The notes under the pieces: generated by a model
Seen by the model: only the letters and a program-made list of their open reading frames with translations
What the model was told of the DNA's origin: nothing
Databases searched by the model: none
Made by a program: the position numbers and the translations under genes
Shown: piece by piece, positions 11,234 through 19,211 of the stretch
Layout of the letters: every line of letters starts with the position of its first letter
Position numbering within the stretch: position 1 is the stretch's first letter
DNA from: Vibrio sagamiensis NBRC 104589
GTDB lineage: Bacteria > Pseudomonadota > Gammaproteobacteria > Enterobacterales > Vibrionaceae
NCBI RefSeq assembly: GCF_007990935.1
Contig: NZ_BJXJ01000001.1
Span: 186,001-250,000 of the forward strand
DNA length: 64,000 nucleotides
Reading direction: 5' to 3'

Positions 11234-11341
11234 ATTTAAGTCTATATATTCATTATCTTACAATTGACTTAGAGATATATTGTTATCTCGATATAATTGG
11301 CAATGATTTGGATATACCCTCAGGCTTAAACTTGCGCTATA

Positions 11342-11357
11342 CTGTTTTTTTGAACAG
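11342..11357. promoter_or_regulatory. LexA (SOS) box upstream of dinB
   Basis: CTGTTTTTTTGAACAG fits the gammaproteobacterial LexA consensus CTG-N10-CAG with an AT-rich centre. It lies 17 bases before the dinB start and overlaps a TATACT (11338-11343) that could be the -10 box, so LexA binding would block transcription of dinB. Confidence 0.85.
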
Positions 11358-11374
11358 TATTTTGTGTATCAGGC

Positions 11375-12439
11375 GTGCAGGAACAAGTCAGAAAAATCAT
11401 TCATGTTGATATGGATTGCTTTTATGCCGCAGTCGAAATGCGTGACAATCCGAGTCTATGTGGCATCCCCCTTGCCGTAGGAGGGAATGAAAAACAACGG
11501 GGTGTGGTTAGTACGTGTAACTATGAAGCTCGAAAGTTTGGTATACGCAGTGCTATGCCAACAGCTAGGGCACGACAGCTGTGTCCTAATTTGCAAGTTG
11601 TCCCCGGTCGCATGGCAGTTTACAAGCAAGTTTCTCAACAAATCAGAGCGATTTTTGAACGTTATACTCTCATTATTGAACCTCTGTCTCTGGATGAAGC
11701 GTATTTGGATGTGACACACTCGATGGCTTGTCGAGGTTCGGCGACTTTGATTGCGGAATCGATTCGCGCTGATATCCAACGTGAGCTAGGATTGACTGCT
11801 TCAGCTGGTGTTGCCCCGATTAAGTTCTTAGCTAAAGTGGCTTCTGATATGAATAAGCCTAATGGACAGTTTGTTATCCCTCCGGATAGGGTACAAGAAG
11901 TCGTAGATAAGCTTCCATTAGAGAAAATCCCTGGGGTAGGTAAAGTCAGTTTAGAGAAGCTTCATAAAGCGGGCTTTTACCTTTGTGAAGACATTAAAAA
12001 TGCCGATTATCGTGAGCTATTGCGTCAGTTTGGTCGTCAAGGTGCATCGCTGTGGAAGCGCAGTCATGGTATTGATGAGCGAACAGTTGAGGTTGAACGC
12101 GAACGTAAATCAGTCGGTGTTGAGCGTACTTTTAGCAAAAATATTAAGACCTATGACCAATGTTGGCAGGTGATTGAAGACAAACTGTACCCCGAACTGA
12201 AACTGCGCTTAGAAAAAGTCAGTCCGAGTAAGAGCATTATAAAACAAGGAATTAAGGTTAAGTTTGCTGATTTTCAATTAACCACGATTGAGCATGTGCA
12301 TCCAGAGCTTGAGCTAGAAGATTTTAAAATTCTGCTTAGTACTATTTTGCAACGACAAAAGGGCCGAGAAATTCGTCTATTGGGCTTAAGTGTGATGCTT
12401 AAACCCGAAGAGCAGGCAAAACAACTCAGTTTCTTTTAG
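11375..12439 (+). CDS. dinB: DNA polymerase IV (Y family)
   Basis: 354 aa translesion polymerase. The N-terminus RKIIHVDMDCFYAAVEMRD carries the catalytic Asp12, and SLDEAYLDVT carries the Asp-Glu pair at about 107-108. Helix-hairpin-helix (IPGVGKVSLEKL) and little-finger regions follow, and the C-terminus QLSFF resembles a beta-clamp-binding tail. The start is a GTG. A LexA box immediately upstream indicates SOS control. The last 4 bases overlap the end of the convergent helicase gene. Confidence 0.95.
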   Translation: MQEQVRKIIHVDMDCFYAAVEMRDNPSLCGIPLAVGGNEKQRGVVSTCNYEARKFGIRSAMPTARARQLCPNLQVVPGRMAVYKQVSQQIRAIFERYTLIIEPLSLDEAYLDVTHSMACRGSATLIAESIRADIQRELGLTASAGVAPIKFLAKVASDMNKPNGQFVIPPDRVQEVVDKLPLEKIPGVGKVSLEKLHKAGFYLCEDIKNADYRELLRQFGRQGASLWKRSHGIDERTVEVERERKSVGVERTFSKNIKTYDQCWQVIEDKLYPELKLRLEKVSPSKSIIKQGIKVKFADFQLTTIEHVHPELELEDFKILLSTILQRQKGREIRLLGLSVMLKPEEQAKQLSFF

Positions 12440-14361
12440 GTTCGGGCTGTTTCGACTTGTTGTATTACTTGTTCGAAAGAGACGTTAGCCATGCTCCCGT
12501 AGCCTTTTAATTTATTAGCCTTGAGCTTCGTGATCATGGGGGTACTAATGCCGCAAAGGAAGCGTGCTACCGTAGCATGACTGATGGTCGTAGGAGAGAG
12601 CTCAGTATACTCATTAATCCAAGCGGCTAAATCGGTCGTTGAGGGCAGTTCAAGTTGTGGATGTGGGAAAGAAGCGACTTGTCCTCGACATACGGAGCAA
12701 TGACCACACTTCGATGGTGCATTATGGTCAGCAAAATAGTGAGCAAGTTGATGGCTCAAACACGTTGAGGATTGGAATAGAGCCAACATAGCGTGGATAC
12801 GGTCAATATCTTTCTTTTCTTTGGCCTGAAACAGTGAAACCAGATGTTGGCTAAGATCAGTAGTGGGCTTAACATCAGATTGAACTGAGTATACGTCGGT
12901 TAGCTGTTTGCTTTCTAGTTCGACCCAACCGCGTTGATGAAAATAATCTAACGCAGTAATAACGCGACTTCGCTCTGCTTGAAATTGTTCCCACAAAGCA
13001 TTCATGTCAACTTGGCACCAAACCTTTGCTTTGGCTGAACAATGAAAGATGGATTCAACAAAGTGGCGACGTTCTCCTTCAAATTGATGGACAATAAATG
13101 ACTCTTCACGAAGGAACTTAAAGCGATATTCTGCAAAATAGCTGTATTTTGCCCGTATCACTTGTGCCAGTTCAAGGTAGACTAATAATGTCTTGAGGGG
13201 TAATTGTCTAATGTTACTGTCGCGCGATAAGCGCTGTGTCATCACTTCCCACTGGTTAGGGTGCTGATTGATTTGTTCTAAGACGAAGTCGATCGAACTG
13301 GGTTCTGGCGTATCCCCATAAACAAAGTTTTCTAATACGGTTAAACCTGCAGTGTTACCCAACAGAATACACTCTGAGCGCAGCCCATCGCGTCCAGCTC
13401 GACCAATTTCTTGAGCGTAGTTCTCGATCGATTTGGGTAAATCAAAATGAATGACTCGGCGGATATCGGCTTTATCGACGCCCATCCCAAAGGCGATGGT
13501 TGCGACAATACAGTCAATTTGGTTGGTCATAAATTGTTGTTGAATTTTTCCCCGTATTTCGTGCTTCATTCCTGCATGGTAGGCATGAGCACTGATGCCT
13601 AAATGGATCAGGAAACTGGCTATTTGTTCTGCGGTTTGTTGTTGTGTCACATAAACAATCGAAGGAAGCTTGGGGTCGCCTGTGATCAATTCACCAAGTC
13701 GAGTTTGCTTGTGAGCTTCTTCACATGGTATGACAGATATATCTAAATTTGACCGATAGAAACCGGTTATGGTCATATGTTCACTGGCGATATGAAACTT
13801 TTGCTGCATATCCTTGATCACATCGGGTGTAGCGGTTGCGGTGAGCAGTAACGCTTGCGGAATGTTTAACTCTTGCTGATATTGAGGCAATTTAAGGTAG
13901 TCTGGGCGAAAGTTATGCCCCCATTCAGATATGCAGTGTGCCTCATCAACAACCATCAAGGAGATGGGAACTTGGCGGATAAATTGACGAAAGCGCTCAT
14001 TCTTAAGCCTCTCGACTGAAATCATCAGAATTTTTATCTGTCCTTTTTTCACCGCTTGCATAATTTGCTGCGTTTCTTCTCTACTTTGCGCACTTTCAAT
14101 CGCAGCAGCGGCAATTCCACGGCTTTGTAAGAATTGTAATTGATCCTTCATTAAGGCCAGTAGTGGTGAAATGACCAAGGTTAAATCGGGCAGATGGAGA
14201 GCAGGCAACTGATAGCAAAGAGATTTCCCTGAGCCAGTAGGGAAAATAGCCGCAGCGGAGTGCCCGTTCATGACTGCTTCAATAACCGACTCTTGTCCTT
14301 TTTTAAGTGAATCGAAACCAAAAGTAGACTGGAGAGTCTGAAGGAGTGGGTTACTTTGCAT
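12436..14361 (-). CDS. RecQ-family ATP-dependent DNA helicase
   Basis: 641 aa superfamily 2 helicase. Walker A PTGSGKS is at residues 41-47, DEAH at 139-142 followed by the RecQ-type CISEWGHNFRPDY, motif VI region QEIGRAGRDG, and a cysteine cluster CGHCSVC near residue 560 resembling the RecQ zinc site. It is related to but distinct from the canonical RecQ: the N-terminal region is RecQ-like, while the C-terminal region does not show an obvious HRDC domain. It is convergent with dinB with a 4-base overlap of ends. A role in DNA repair is likely but the exact substrate is unknown. Confidence 0.85.
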   Translation of the reverse strand: MQSNPLLQTLQSTFGFDSLKKGQESVIEAVMNGHSAAAIFPTGSGKSLCYQLPALHLPDLTLVISPLLALMKDQLQFLQSRGIAAAAIESAQSREETQQIMQAVKKGQIKILMISVERLKNERFRQFIRQVPISLMVVDEAHCISEWGHNFRPDYLKLPQYQQELNIPQALLLTATATPDVIKDMQQKFHIASEHMTITGFYRSNLDISVIPCEEAHKQTRLGELITGDPKLPSIVYVTQQQTAEQIASFLIHLGISAHAYHAGMKHEIRGKIQQQFMTNQIDCIVATIAFGMGVDKADIRRVIHFDLPKSIENYAQEIGRAGRDGLRSECILLGNTAGLTVLENFVYGDTPEPSSIDFVLEQINQHPNQWEVMTQRLSRDSNIRQLPLKTLLVYLELAQVIRAKYSYFAEYRFKFLREESFIVHQFEGERRHFVESIFHCSAKAKVWCQVDMNALWEQFQAERSRVITALDYFHQRGWVELESKQLTDVYSVQSDVKPTTDLSQHLVSLFQAKEKKDIDRIHAMLALFQSSTCLSHQLAHYFADHNAPSKCGHCSVCRGQVASFPHPQLELPSTTDLAAWINEYTELSPTTISHATVARFLCGISTPMITKLKANKLKGYGSMANVSFEQVIQQVETART

Positions 14362-14437
14362 TGTAAGGCAGCCTTAGTTTAATGGTAAACTTTGATACAT
14401 TAACACAGATTTACTGCGGAACGCGTTTCTAAAAAGT

Positions 14438-14917
14438 ATGAATAAAGTCGAGCTAGTGCAAAAAATTATTCAACACCTTGAGCATAAGCGGCAGGTTACT
14501 TACGCTTCGACTCAGCGTGCTGTTGATGCAGCAACAAATGAAGAAACAGTCCCTGAGCATAAATACGATACGCTTGCACTAGAAGCGGCTTATCTTGCTC
14601 ATGGTCAAGCAATGCGCTTACATGAAAATGAAGAAGAACTTCGCCAGTACCGTGCATTATCGGTGCGCTCATTTACTGATTTGGCCGTTTCTGTTGGAGC
14701 TTATGTTGAGCTACAAGATGAAGACAATTGCGAAAAAGTATTTTTTATAGGACCATGTGCGGGTGGTTTGAAAGTTGAGCATGAAGAGAAAACCGTATTT
14801 GTGCTTACGCCTCATTCGCCGCTTGGCCGTGCTTTGATGGGCAAACGCGAAAGTGATGAGTTTGAAGTGAATATAGCAGGCGATGTCCAGTTCTATGAAT
14901 TAATTAAGGTTTGCTAA
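14438..14917 (+). CDS. GreA/GreB-family elongation-factor-like protein
   Basis: 159 aa. The C-terminal half reads like the GreA/GreB FKBP-like domain (FIGPCAGGLKVEH, then SPLGRALMGKRESDEFEVN, the family signature). The N-terminal part (about 1-75) is helical and could form the coiled-coil finger, but it is not the standard GreA N-terminus, so RNA polymerase binding is inferred only. It is divergent from the RecQ-like gene. The MITE-like repeat begins one base after its stop codon, so transcripts must run into the repeat. Confidence 0.75.
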   Translation: MNKVELVQKIIQHLEHKRQVTYASTQRAVDAATNEETVPEHKYDTLALEAAYLAHGQAMRLHENEEELRQYRALSVRSFTDLAVSVGAYVELQDEDNCEKVFFIGPCAGGLKVEHEEKTVFVLTPHSPLGRALMGKRESDEFEVNIAGDVQFYELIKVC

Positions 14918-14918
14918 A

Positions 14919-15184
14919 TATACCCAAGTGACTTCATGATGTTTTATTCAGAGCGAGGTCACTGAGTTGAATTCAAGGAAGACAACGAAGCGGAATAGCA
15001 GGCTCTTTCCAAGTAGTCTGACGTAAGAAGCCTGCTCAGTGACACGCTCCCAAAGGGCGAGCGTCCCTAGCTCTAAGACTTTGTTAACGATTCTCAATGT
15101 AGAACCACTATATCTTCGAATCATTGCCGCGCCTAGAGCTTAGGCCGACTCGCTGAACATGCATCTTGAGGTTACTTGGGTATA
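14919..15184. repeat. MITE-like dispersed repeat, full-length copy
   Basis: 266 bp non-coding element bounded by imperfect 22-bp terminal inverted repeats: TATACCCAAGTGACTTCATG... at the left and ...GAGGTTACTTGGGTATA at the right (3 mismatches in 22). It has an internal hairpin AGCAGGCT / AGCCTGCT (14997-15037). Parts of the same sequence recur at 16129-16180, 19101-19156, 27455-27487, 47225-47326 and 56085-56124. No long ORF lies inside, so any movement would need a transposase in trans. I do not recognise a published name for it. Confidence 0.8.
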
Positions 15185-15287
15185 GTTATTATGCTGTTTC
15201 ATGATAGTGATAAGCGGCGAATGAAAGCAGTGTCCAGGTGAGCGTTTACGACCTTGGGTATACACAAATCAGTGTAGCGGTATCATT

Positions 15288-15328
15288 TAGGAGTGGATCT
15301 TGTTGAGCTTGCTTTAATGTGCCACTCC
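15288..15328 (+). other. Stem-loop in the 5' region of the YggN-family gene
   Basis: AGGAGTGG pairs with CCACTCCT around a loop of about 24 bases, just before the gene start. It could be a leader structure; function unknown. Confidence 0.4.
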
Positions 15329-15352
15329 TCTAAAACAAAGAGAAATGAATGA

Positions 15353-16096
15353 ATGAATAAATTACTTCCCCTTTCTTTATTGATGTTTAGTGCAAGTGGT
15401 TTAACCGCCCAGTGCCATGTGGATATTAAAAATGAAGTCCGTTTAGATGGTCAAGCGTTAGAGATCACTAAGACCAATGGTGAGAAAGTTAGAGTGGATA
15501 ACAACGATGATTTGCTCATTGATGGTAAATTGATCACTTTAAATGAAAGCCAGAAAGAAGCGATAAAAAGCTATCGTGAAAAGCTCAATTCGTATATTCC
15601 TCAAGCGAAACATCTCGCTGATGAAAGTCTTGCATTAGCTAATGATATTATCGACGACATTGCACAGAGTATCGATTCCCCGGCTGCTTTTGATAACGTT
15701 AAAGTAGCCGCAAACAAGTTCTTTAAGGATGTGGAAGCGCGTTATTTTAAAGACGGTGACTTTATCCTTCCTGCTGAAAGCTTTGATTCGATGATGCAAT
15801 CTTGGTCAAAGGATTTAGAGAAGGCTCAAGCGTTGTTTAGCAGTGAGTTTCTGGGCAGTGCATTTGAAGCGCTATCGGTGAAAATGAAAGAAGATGGCGG
15901 TCTTAATTTAACAGAGTTGTCCAAAAGCTTGTCTTCTTTACAAGCAAAAGTAGAGCAAAGGTTATCGGAACATTCAAAAGAAATGGAGCAGAAAGCAAAA
16001 AGCTTGTGTGATTCACTTGATGGTATCGCAGAACAAGAGCAGGAGCTACACAAGAAAATACCAGAACTGAAAAACTATCAAGTTTTCATAATCTAG
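15353..16096 (+). CDS. YggN-family (DUF2884) periplasmic protein
   Basis: 247 aa with a signal peptide (about 1-19, cleavage near LTA-QC) and the DUF2884 layout: a short N-terminal beta region containing IKNEVRLDGQALEI and DDLLIDGKLI, then a mostly alpha-helical, charged body that may form coiled coil (about 180-240). The start at 15353 is used because the two earlier ATGs run into stops within three codons. The function of the family is unknown; a periplasmic location is inferred from the signal sequence. Confidence 0.75.
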   Translation: MNKLLPLSLLMFSASGLTAQCHVDIKNEVRLDGQALEITKTNGEKVRVDNNDDLLIDGKLITLNESQKEAIKSYREKLNSYIPQAKHLADESLALANDIIDDIAQSIDSPAAFDNVKVAANKFFKDVEARYFKDGDFILPAESFDSMMQSWSKDLEKAQALFSSEFLGSAFEALSVKMKEDGGLNLTELSKSLSSLQAKVEQRLSEHSKEMEQKAKSLCDSLDGIAEQEQELHKKIPELKNYQVFII

Positions 16097-16128
16097 TTCT
16101 GTATCGGTTAATCCCATTTTCAAAACAT

Positions 16129-16180
16129 CCACCCAAGTGACTTAAAAGCGCTTGATTCAGAGCGATATCACTGAGTTTAA
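16129..16180. repeat. MITE-like repeat, left-end fragment
   Basis: CCACCCAAGTGACTT... and TTCAGAGCGATATCACTGAG match the first 55 or so bases of the copy at 14919 in the same order. The right part is missing; it abuts the terminator of the YggN-family gene. Confidence 0.65.
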
Positions 16181-16182
16181 GC

Positions 16183-16214
16183 AAAGAGCGCCAATGATTC
16201 GGCGCTCTTTTTTG
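16183..16214 (+). terminator. Terminator between the YggN-family gene and the chitinase gene
   Basis: Stem AAAGAGCGCC / GGCGCTCTTT with an 8-base loop and a T-run. The symmetric A/T flanks mean it may serve both convergent genes. Confidence 0.85.
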
Positions 16215-16262
16215 TTTCGTGGTTATCTACAAGAGTTATTACTCTTTCAATGGCCGTTCGTA

Positions 16263-18806
16263 TTAGTCTTGGGCATTCATTTGAGTGAGCTTATCACCGA
16301 CAGGCTGTGAAAAATTAAACCCATCATGCTCATCCCAATTAATGGACCATGTCATAACCCCAGCATAATTTGGATAGTTAAACGCGGGTTTCACCGTGCC
16401 ACATGACGTACCTTTGGTTAAACAATCTAGCGCATCGAGAATATTTTGAATAGGAGCTTGGCCTGAGTTGGCTGAGCTTGGGCCAGATGGCAAGCCAATG
16501 GCTACTTGGTCATCACGCAATGGTTCAAACATGGTACCATCTGCCAACTCAAAGCCTTCGATTAACATTTTTGATTGGGCAACCATCATATCTACAGAAC
16601 CTTCAGGTGCTGAGCCTGACAAATATGGGTTAGGTAGTCCGCCATTGTTGTAAAGTTGAACGTGAAGCAGATCGAGCGTGCTGCGTGTTTCGTTAATTAG
16701 AGGAATGTAGGCGCCCCAAATACCACTGTAAGCCACATAACCACCTTGTACATAAGGATGTTCTGGTGCCATTGTTAGGTACATATCACCGCCCATGTTT
16801 TGCTCAATTTGCAGTAAAGCTCGGCCAAGACGGGCTTGAATCTGAGAACCGTGCAGAAGGTTTGAACCACTCTCTAGATCGACATCCAAACCATCAAAGC
16901 CCCATTCTGCAATAATATTGGTCAGACTTGAGATGAATTTTTCTTCATCTTGATCGGTATTTAAGGTAATGGTTCCCTCTGCGCCACCAAGAGATAACAC
17001 AAACTTTTTGCCTTTGGCTTGGAGTGCGGCCATATCTTGCTTAAATTGCGTAGGATCTAATGCTGGGCAATCACTATAGATATCACCAGAATAGAGATTG
17101 AAGTGCACCGTGCCATCACTATTACGGTCATTTTCTGCAAAGGCGATATCAATGACATCCCAAGCATCTGACATATCGGCTAATCGCATAGGGCAGCCAG
17201 CACCGTTGACAAAGTTGTGCCAGTAGCCGATCAGTTTATGGCGTTTCTCGGTTTGTTCAACCACCGTCAATGAAACAGCATCGGAGAGGGCAGTTGTATC
17301 AGCAAGATCGGTTGCTTGAGCACTTACTGTAAAGCTCCCAATAGCGGCGGGTGTCCAATTGGCTGAGTATGGCGCTGTTGTATCGGTTGCGATGATTGTC
17401 CCATTGACCAAAAAGTCGACGTGTTTAATACCAGAAGTCAGCGAGGTTGCGTCAGCGCTCAGAGCAAGATTTTTGCCCAAGCCCACTGTTTGGCCTGCAC
17501 TTGGTGATGTTAATGAAATCACTAAGTCTTGGTCACTGACCGTCACGTTAACTAAAGATTCTGATGTGTTATTGTCATTGTCTGTTGCTACGGCTTTTAG
17601 TTGATTTTCACCAACTCGCGTTGCATTCCAAGTGACCGAATAGGGGGCTTGAGAGGCGACCCCTAGGCTTGAATTATTTGCAAAAAACTCAACTTGAGTG
17701 ATATGGCCATCGGCATCCTGAGCATCGGCAGTCAGTTCAGTGCTTGTACCTGCCAGCAAGATTTGTCCTGCTGTGGGTGAAGTCATGGTCACTTCTGGTG
17801 GGGTTGTGCACGCCCCTAGGCCTGTCCAAGCGTCTTGCCAATGCATACCAACACCTGGTTCATAAGCCCAAGCGGCACCAGAAGAACACCAGCCAGCGAT
17901 GTCGCAGCGGTATTTTTGGTTGAGGTTTGACACCAACGTTCCTGCTTCATATCGATTGCCTGAAGTGTAGGGGACAGCATCGCTGCAGCCACGAGAGTTT
18001 ACCTCAGCTACGACGAGTGAGACTTCTTGGCTAAAGGTCGATAGCTGAGAGTCATCGGTTGCCTGTGCTTTAATTTGATGATTACCAGCTTGAGCTGTCC
18101 ATAGAAATTCGTATGGAGCATCAGTATCAATAGCAATGGATTGATTATTAACAAAAAACTTCACTTGTGTTACTAAGCCATCTAAGTCATCAGCTTGCGC
18201 AGTTAGTAAAATAATATCTCCTGCTATTGGTGCCTCACTGCTCGTAGGGTTAGTTAGAGAGATGCTTGGAGGAAGTAATTCAGTTTGTGGTTGAACTTCA
18301 ATAGCAATATAGGCTTTGGTCATTGAGCCTCGGTCATCTGTCGCTATTGCCGTTAATTGAGAGATGCCTTCGATGGCTGTCCAGTCAACACTAAAAGGGG
18401 CTTTAGTTACAACTGCAATCGACTGCTGGGCAGCTAAAAACTCTACTTGAGTGATTTGACCATCTTTGTCATCGGCATCGACGAGCAGCGTAATTAAGCT
18501 GCCTTCAGGAACAATGGCGTTGTTGGTTGGAGAGGAAAAAGAAACGCTCGGCGGGAGGTTTCCGCCTATGTCATCACATTGGCCAAGATTTTTCCATTCG
18601 CCCCATTGCTCTGAATGTTCGACAGGATTTTTGCCCTTGGTCCAGTGTGCTGCTTCATAAGCATTATCCTGTATTTGAACTTTATCGCCAGAAGTATAAA
18701 TCTCAACTTTATCCCAATAAGGTAATGTGTCACAGGGATAGGCATGGACTTGGTAACTGGCGCTCAGTGCCGCAATTATCGCACCGTGCAAGAACGTTAA
18801 TTTCAT
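16263..18806 (-). CDS. Secreted multidomain GH18 chitinase
   Basis: 847 aa chitin hydrolase. In order: signal peptide (1-22), chitin-binding type module (about 23-78), two Ig-like domains (84-172, 178-267), a second carbohydrate-binding module with paired cysteines (273-334), two more Ig-like domains (337-424, 427-516), and a C-terminal GH18 barrel (524-847). The GH18 catalytic motif DGLDVDLE is intact (Asp638, Asp641, Asp643, Glu645 as the acid). The ATG at 18806 is chosen over one 20 codons upstream because it has GGGAGAG 6-8 bases before it and starts the signal peptide. Size and layout resemble Vibrio cholerae ChiA-1 (VC1952). Confidence 0.92.
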   Translation of the reverse strand: MKLTFLHGAIIAALSASYQVHAYPCDTLPYWDKVEIYTSGDKVQIQDNAYEAAHWTKGKNPVEHSEQWGEWKNLGQCDDIGGNLPPSVSFSSPTNNAIVPEGSLITLLVDADDKDGQITQVEFLAAQQSIAVVTKAPFSVDWTAIEGISQLTAIATDDRGSMTKAYIAIEVQPQTELLPPSISLTNPTSSEAPIAGDIILLTAQADDLDGLVTQVKFFVNNQSIAIDTDAPYEFLWTAQAGNHQIKAQATDDSQLSTFSQEVSLVVAEVNSRGCSDAVPYTSGNRYEAGTLVSNLNQKYRCDIAGWCSSGAAWAYEPGVGMHWQDAWTGLGACTTPPEVTMTSPTAGQILLAGTSTELTADAQDADGHITQVEFFANNSSLGVASQAPYSVTWNATRVGENQLKAVATDNDNNTSESLVNVTVSDQDLVISLTSPSAGQTVGLGKNLALSADATSLTSGIKHVDFLVNGTIIATDTTAPYSANWTPAAIGSFTVSAQATDLADTTALSDAVSLTVVEQTEKRHKLIGYWHNFVNGAGCPMRLADMSDAWDVIDIAFAENDRNSDGTVHFNLYSGDIYSDCPALDPTQFKQDMAALQAKGKKFVLSLGGAEGTITLNTDQDEEKFISSLTNIIAEWGFDGLDVDLESGSNLLHGSQIQARLGRALLQIEQNMGGDMYLTMAPEHPYVQGGYVAYSGIWGAYIPLINETRSTLDLLHVQLYNNGGLPNPYLSGSAPEGSVDMMVAQSKMLIEGFELADGTMFEPLRDDQVAIGLPSGPSSANSGQAPIQNILDALDCLTKGTSCGTVKPAFNYPNYAGVMTWSINWDEHDGFNFSQPVGDKLTQMNAQD

Positions 18807-19211
18807 TTTTCTCTCCCGAGCCAGTATGAGGCTCAATAACATCAAACAAACAAATAAATCGCTCAAGATAATTGCACATGGCAGGATAATATTGGAGTTA
18901 ATAAAAGTATCACTATGATGAAATTGTTTGTTTTGAACCGCTCATCACACTGGGAATTAGAGGGTTGTTATCTTTGCGGATTTTTCTTAGGTTAGAGTCA
19001 CATTTGCTAGTTAACCTCCATCGCTGAGAAGAAAAGAATGAATTTAGATAGCTAGGCAGTAACGTTTGATGGATTAAAACGATAATGAAGAATTAGCCAC
19101 TATACTCAAGTAACCTCACTCGCCCTGAATCAAGCATCTTGAGGTTACTTGGGTATATATAGTTGCGGCTTTATTGATATTACTGTACCGTACTAGCCAA
19201 CTAGTTCACTG
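18807..19211. other. Intergenic region between the divergent chitinase and SNF transporter genes
   Basis: It must hold both divergent promoters. It contains the minimal repeat copy at 19101-19156. I see no further gene or RNA signature. Confidence 0.5.
19101..19156. repeat. MITE-like repeat, minimal 56-bp copy
   Basis: Both terminal inverted repeats are kept (TATACTCAAGTAACCTCA on the left, TGAGGTTACTTGGGTATA on the right, 17 of 18 complementary), but the interior is reduced to about 20 bases. As RNA or single strand it would fold into one strong hairpin. Confidence 0.75.
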
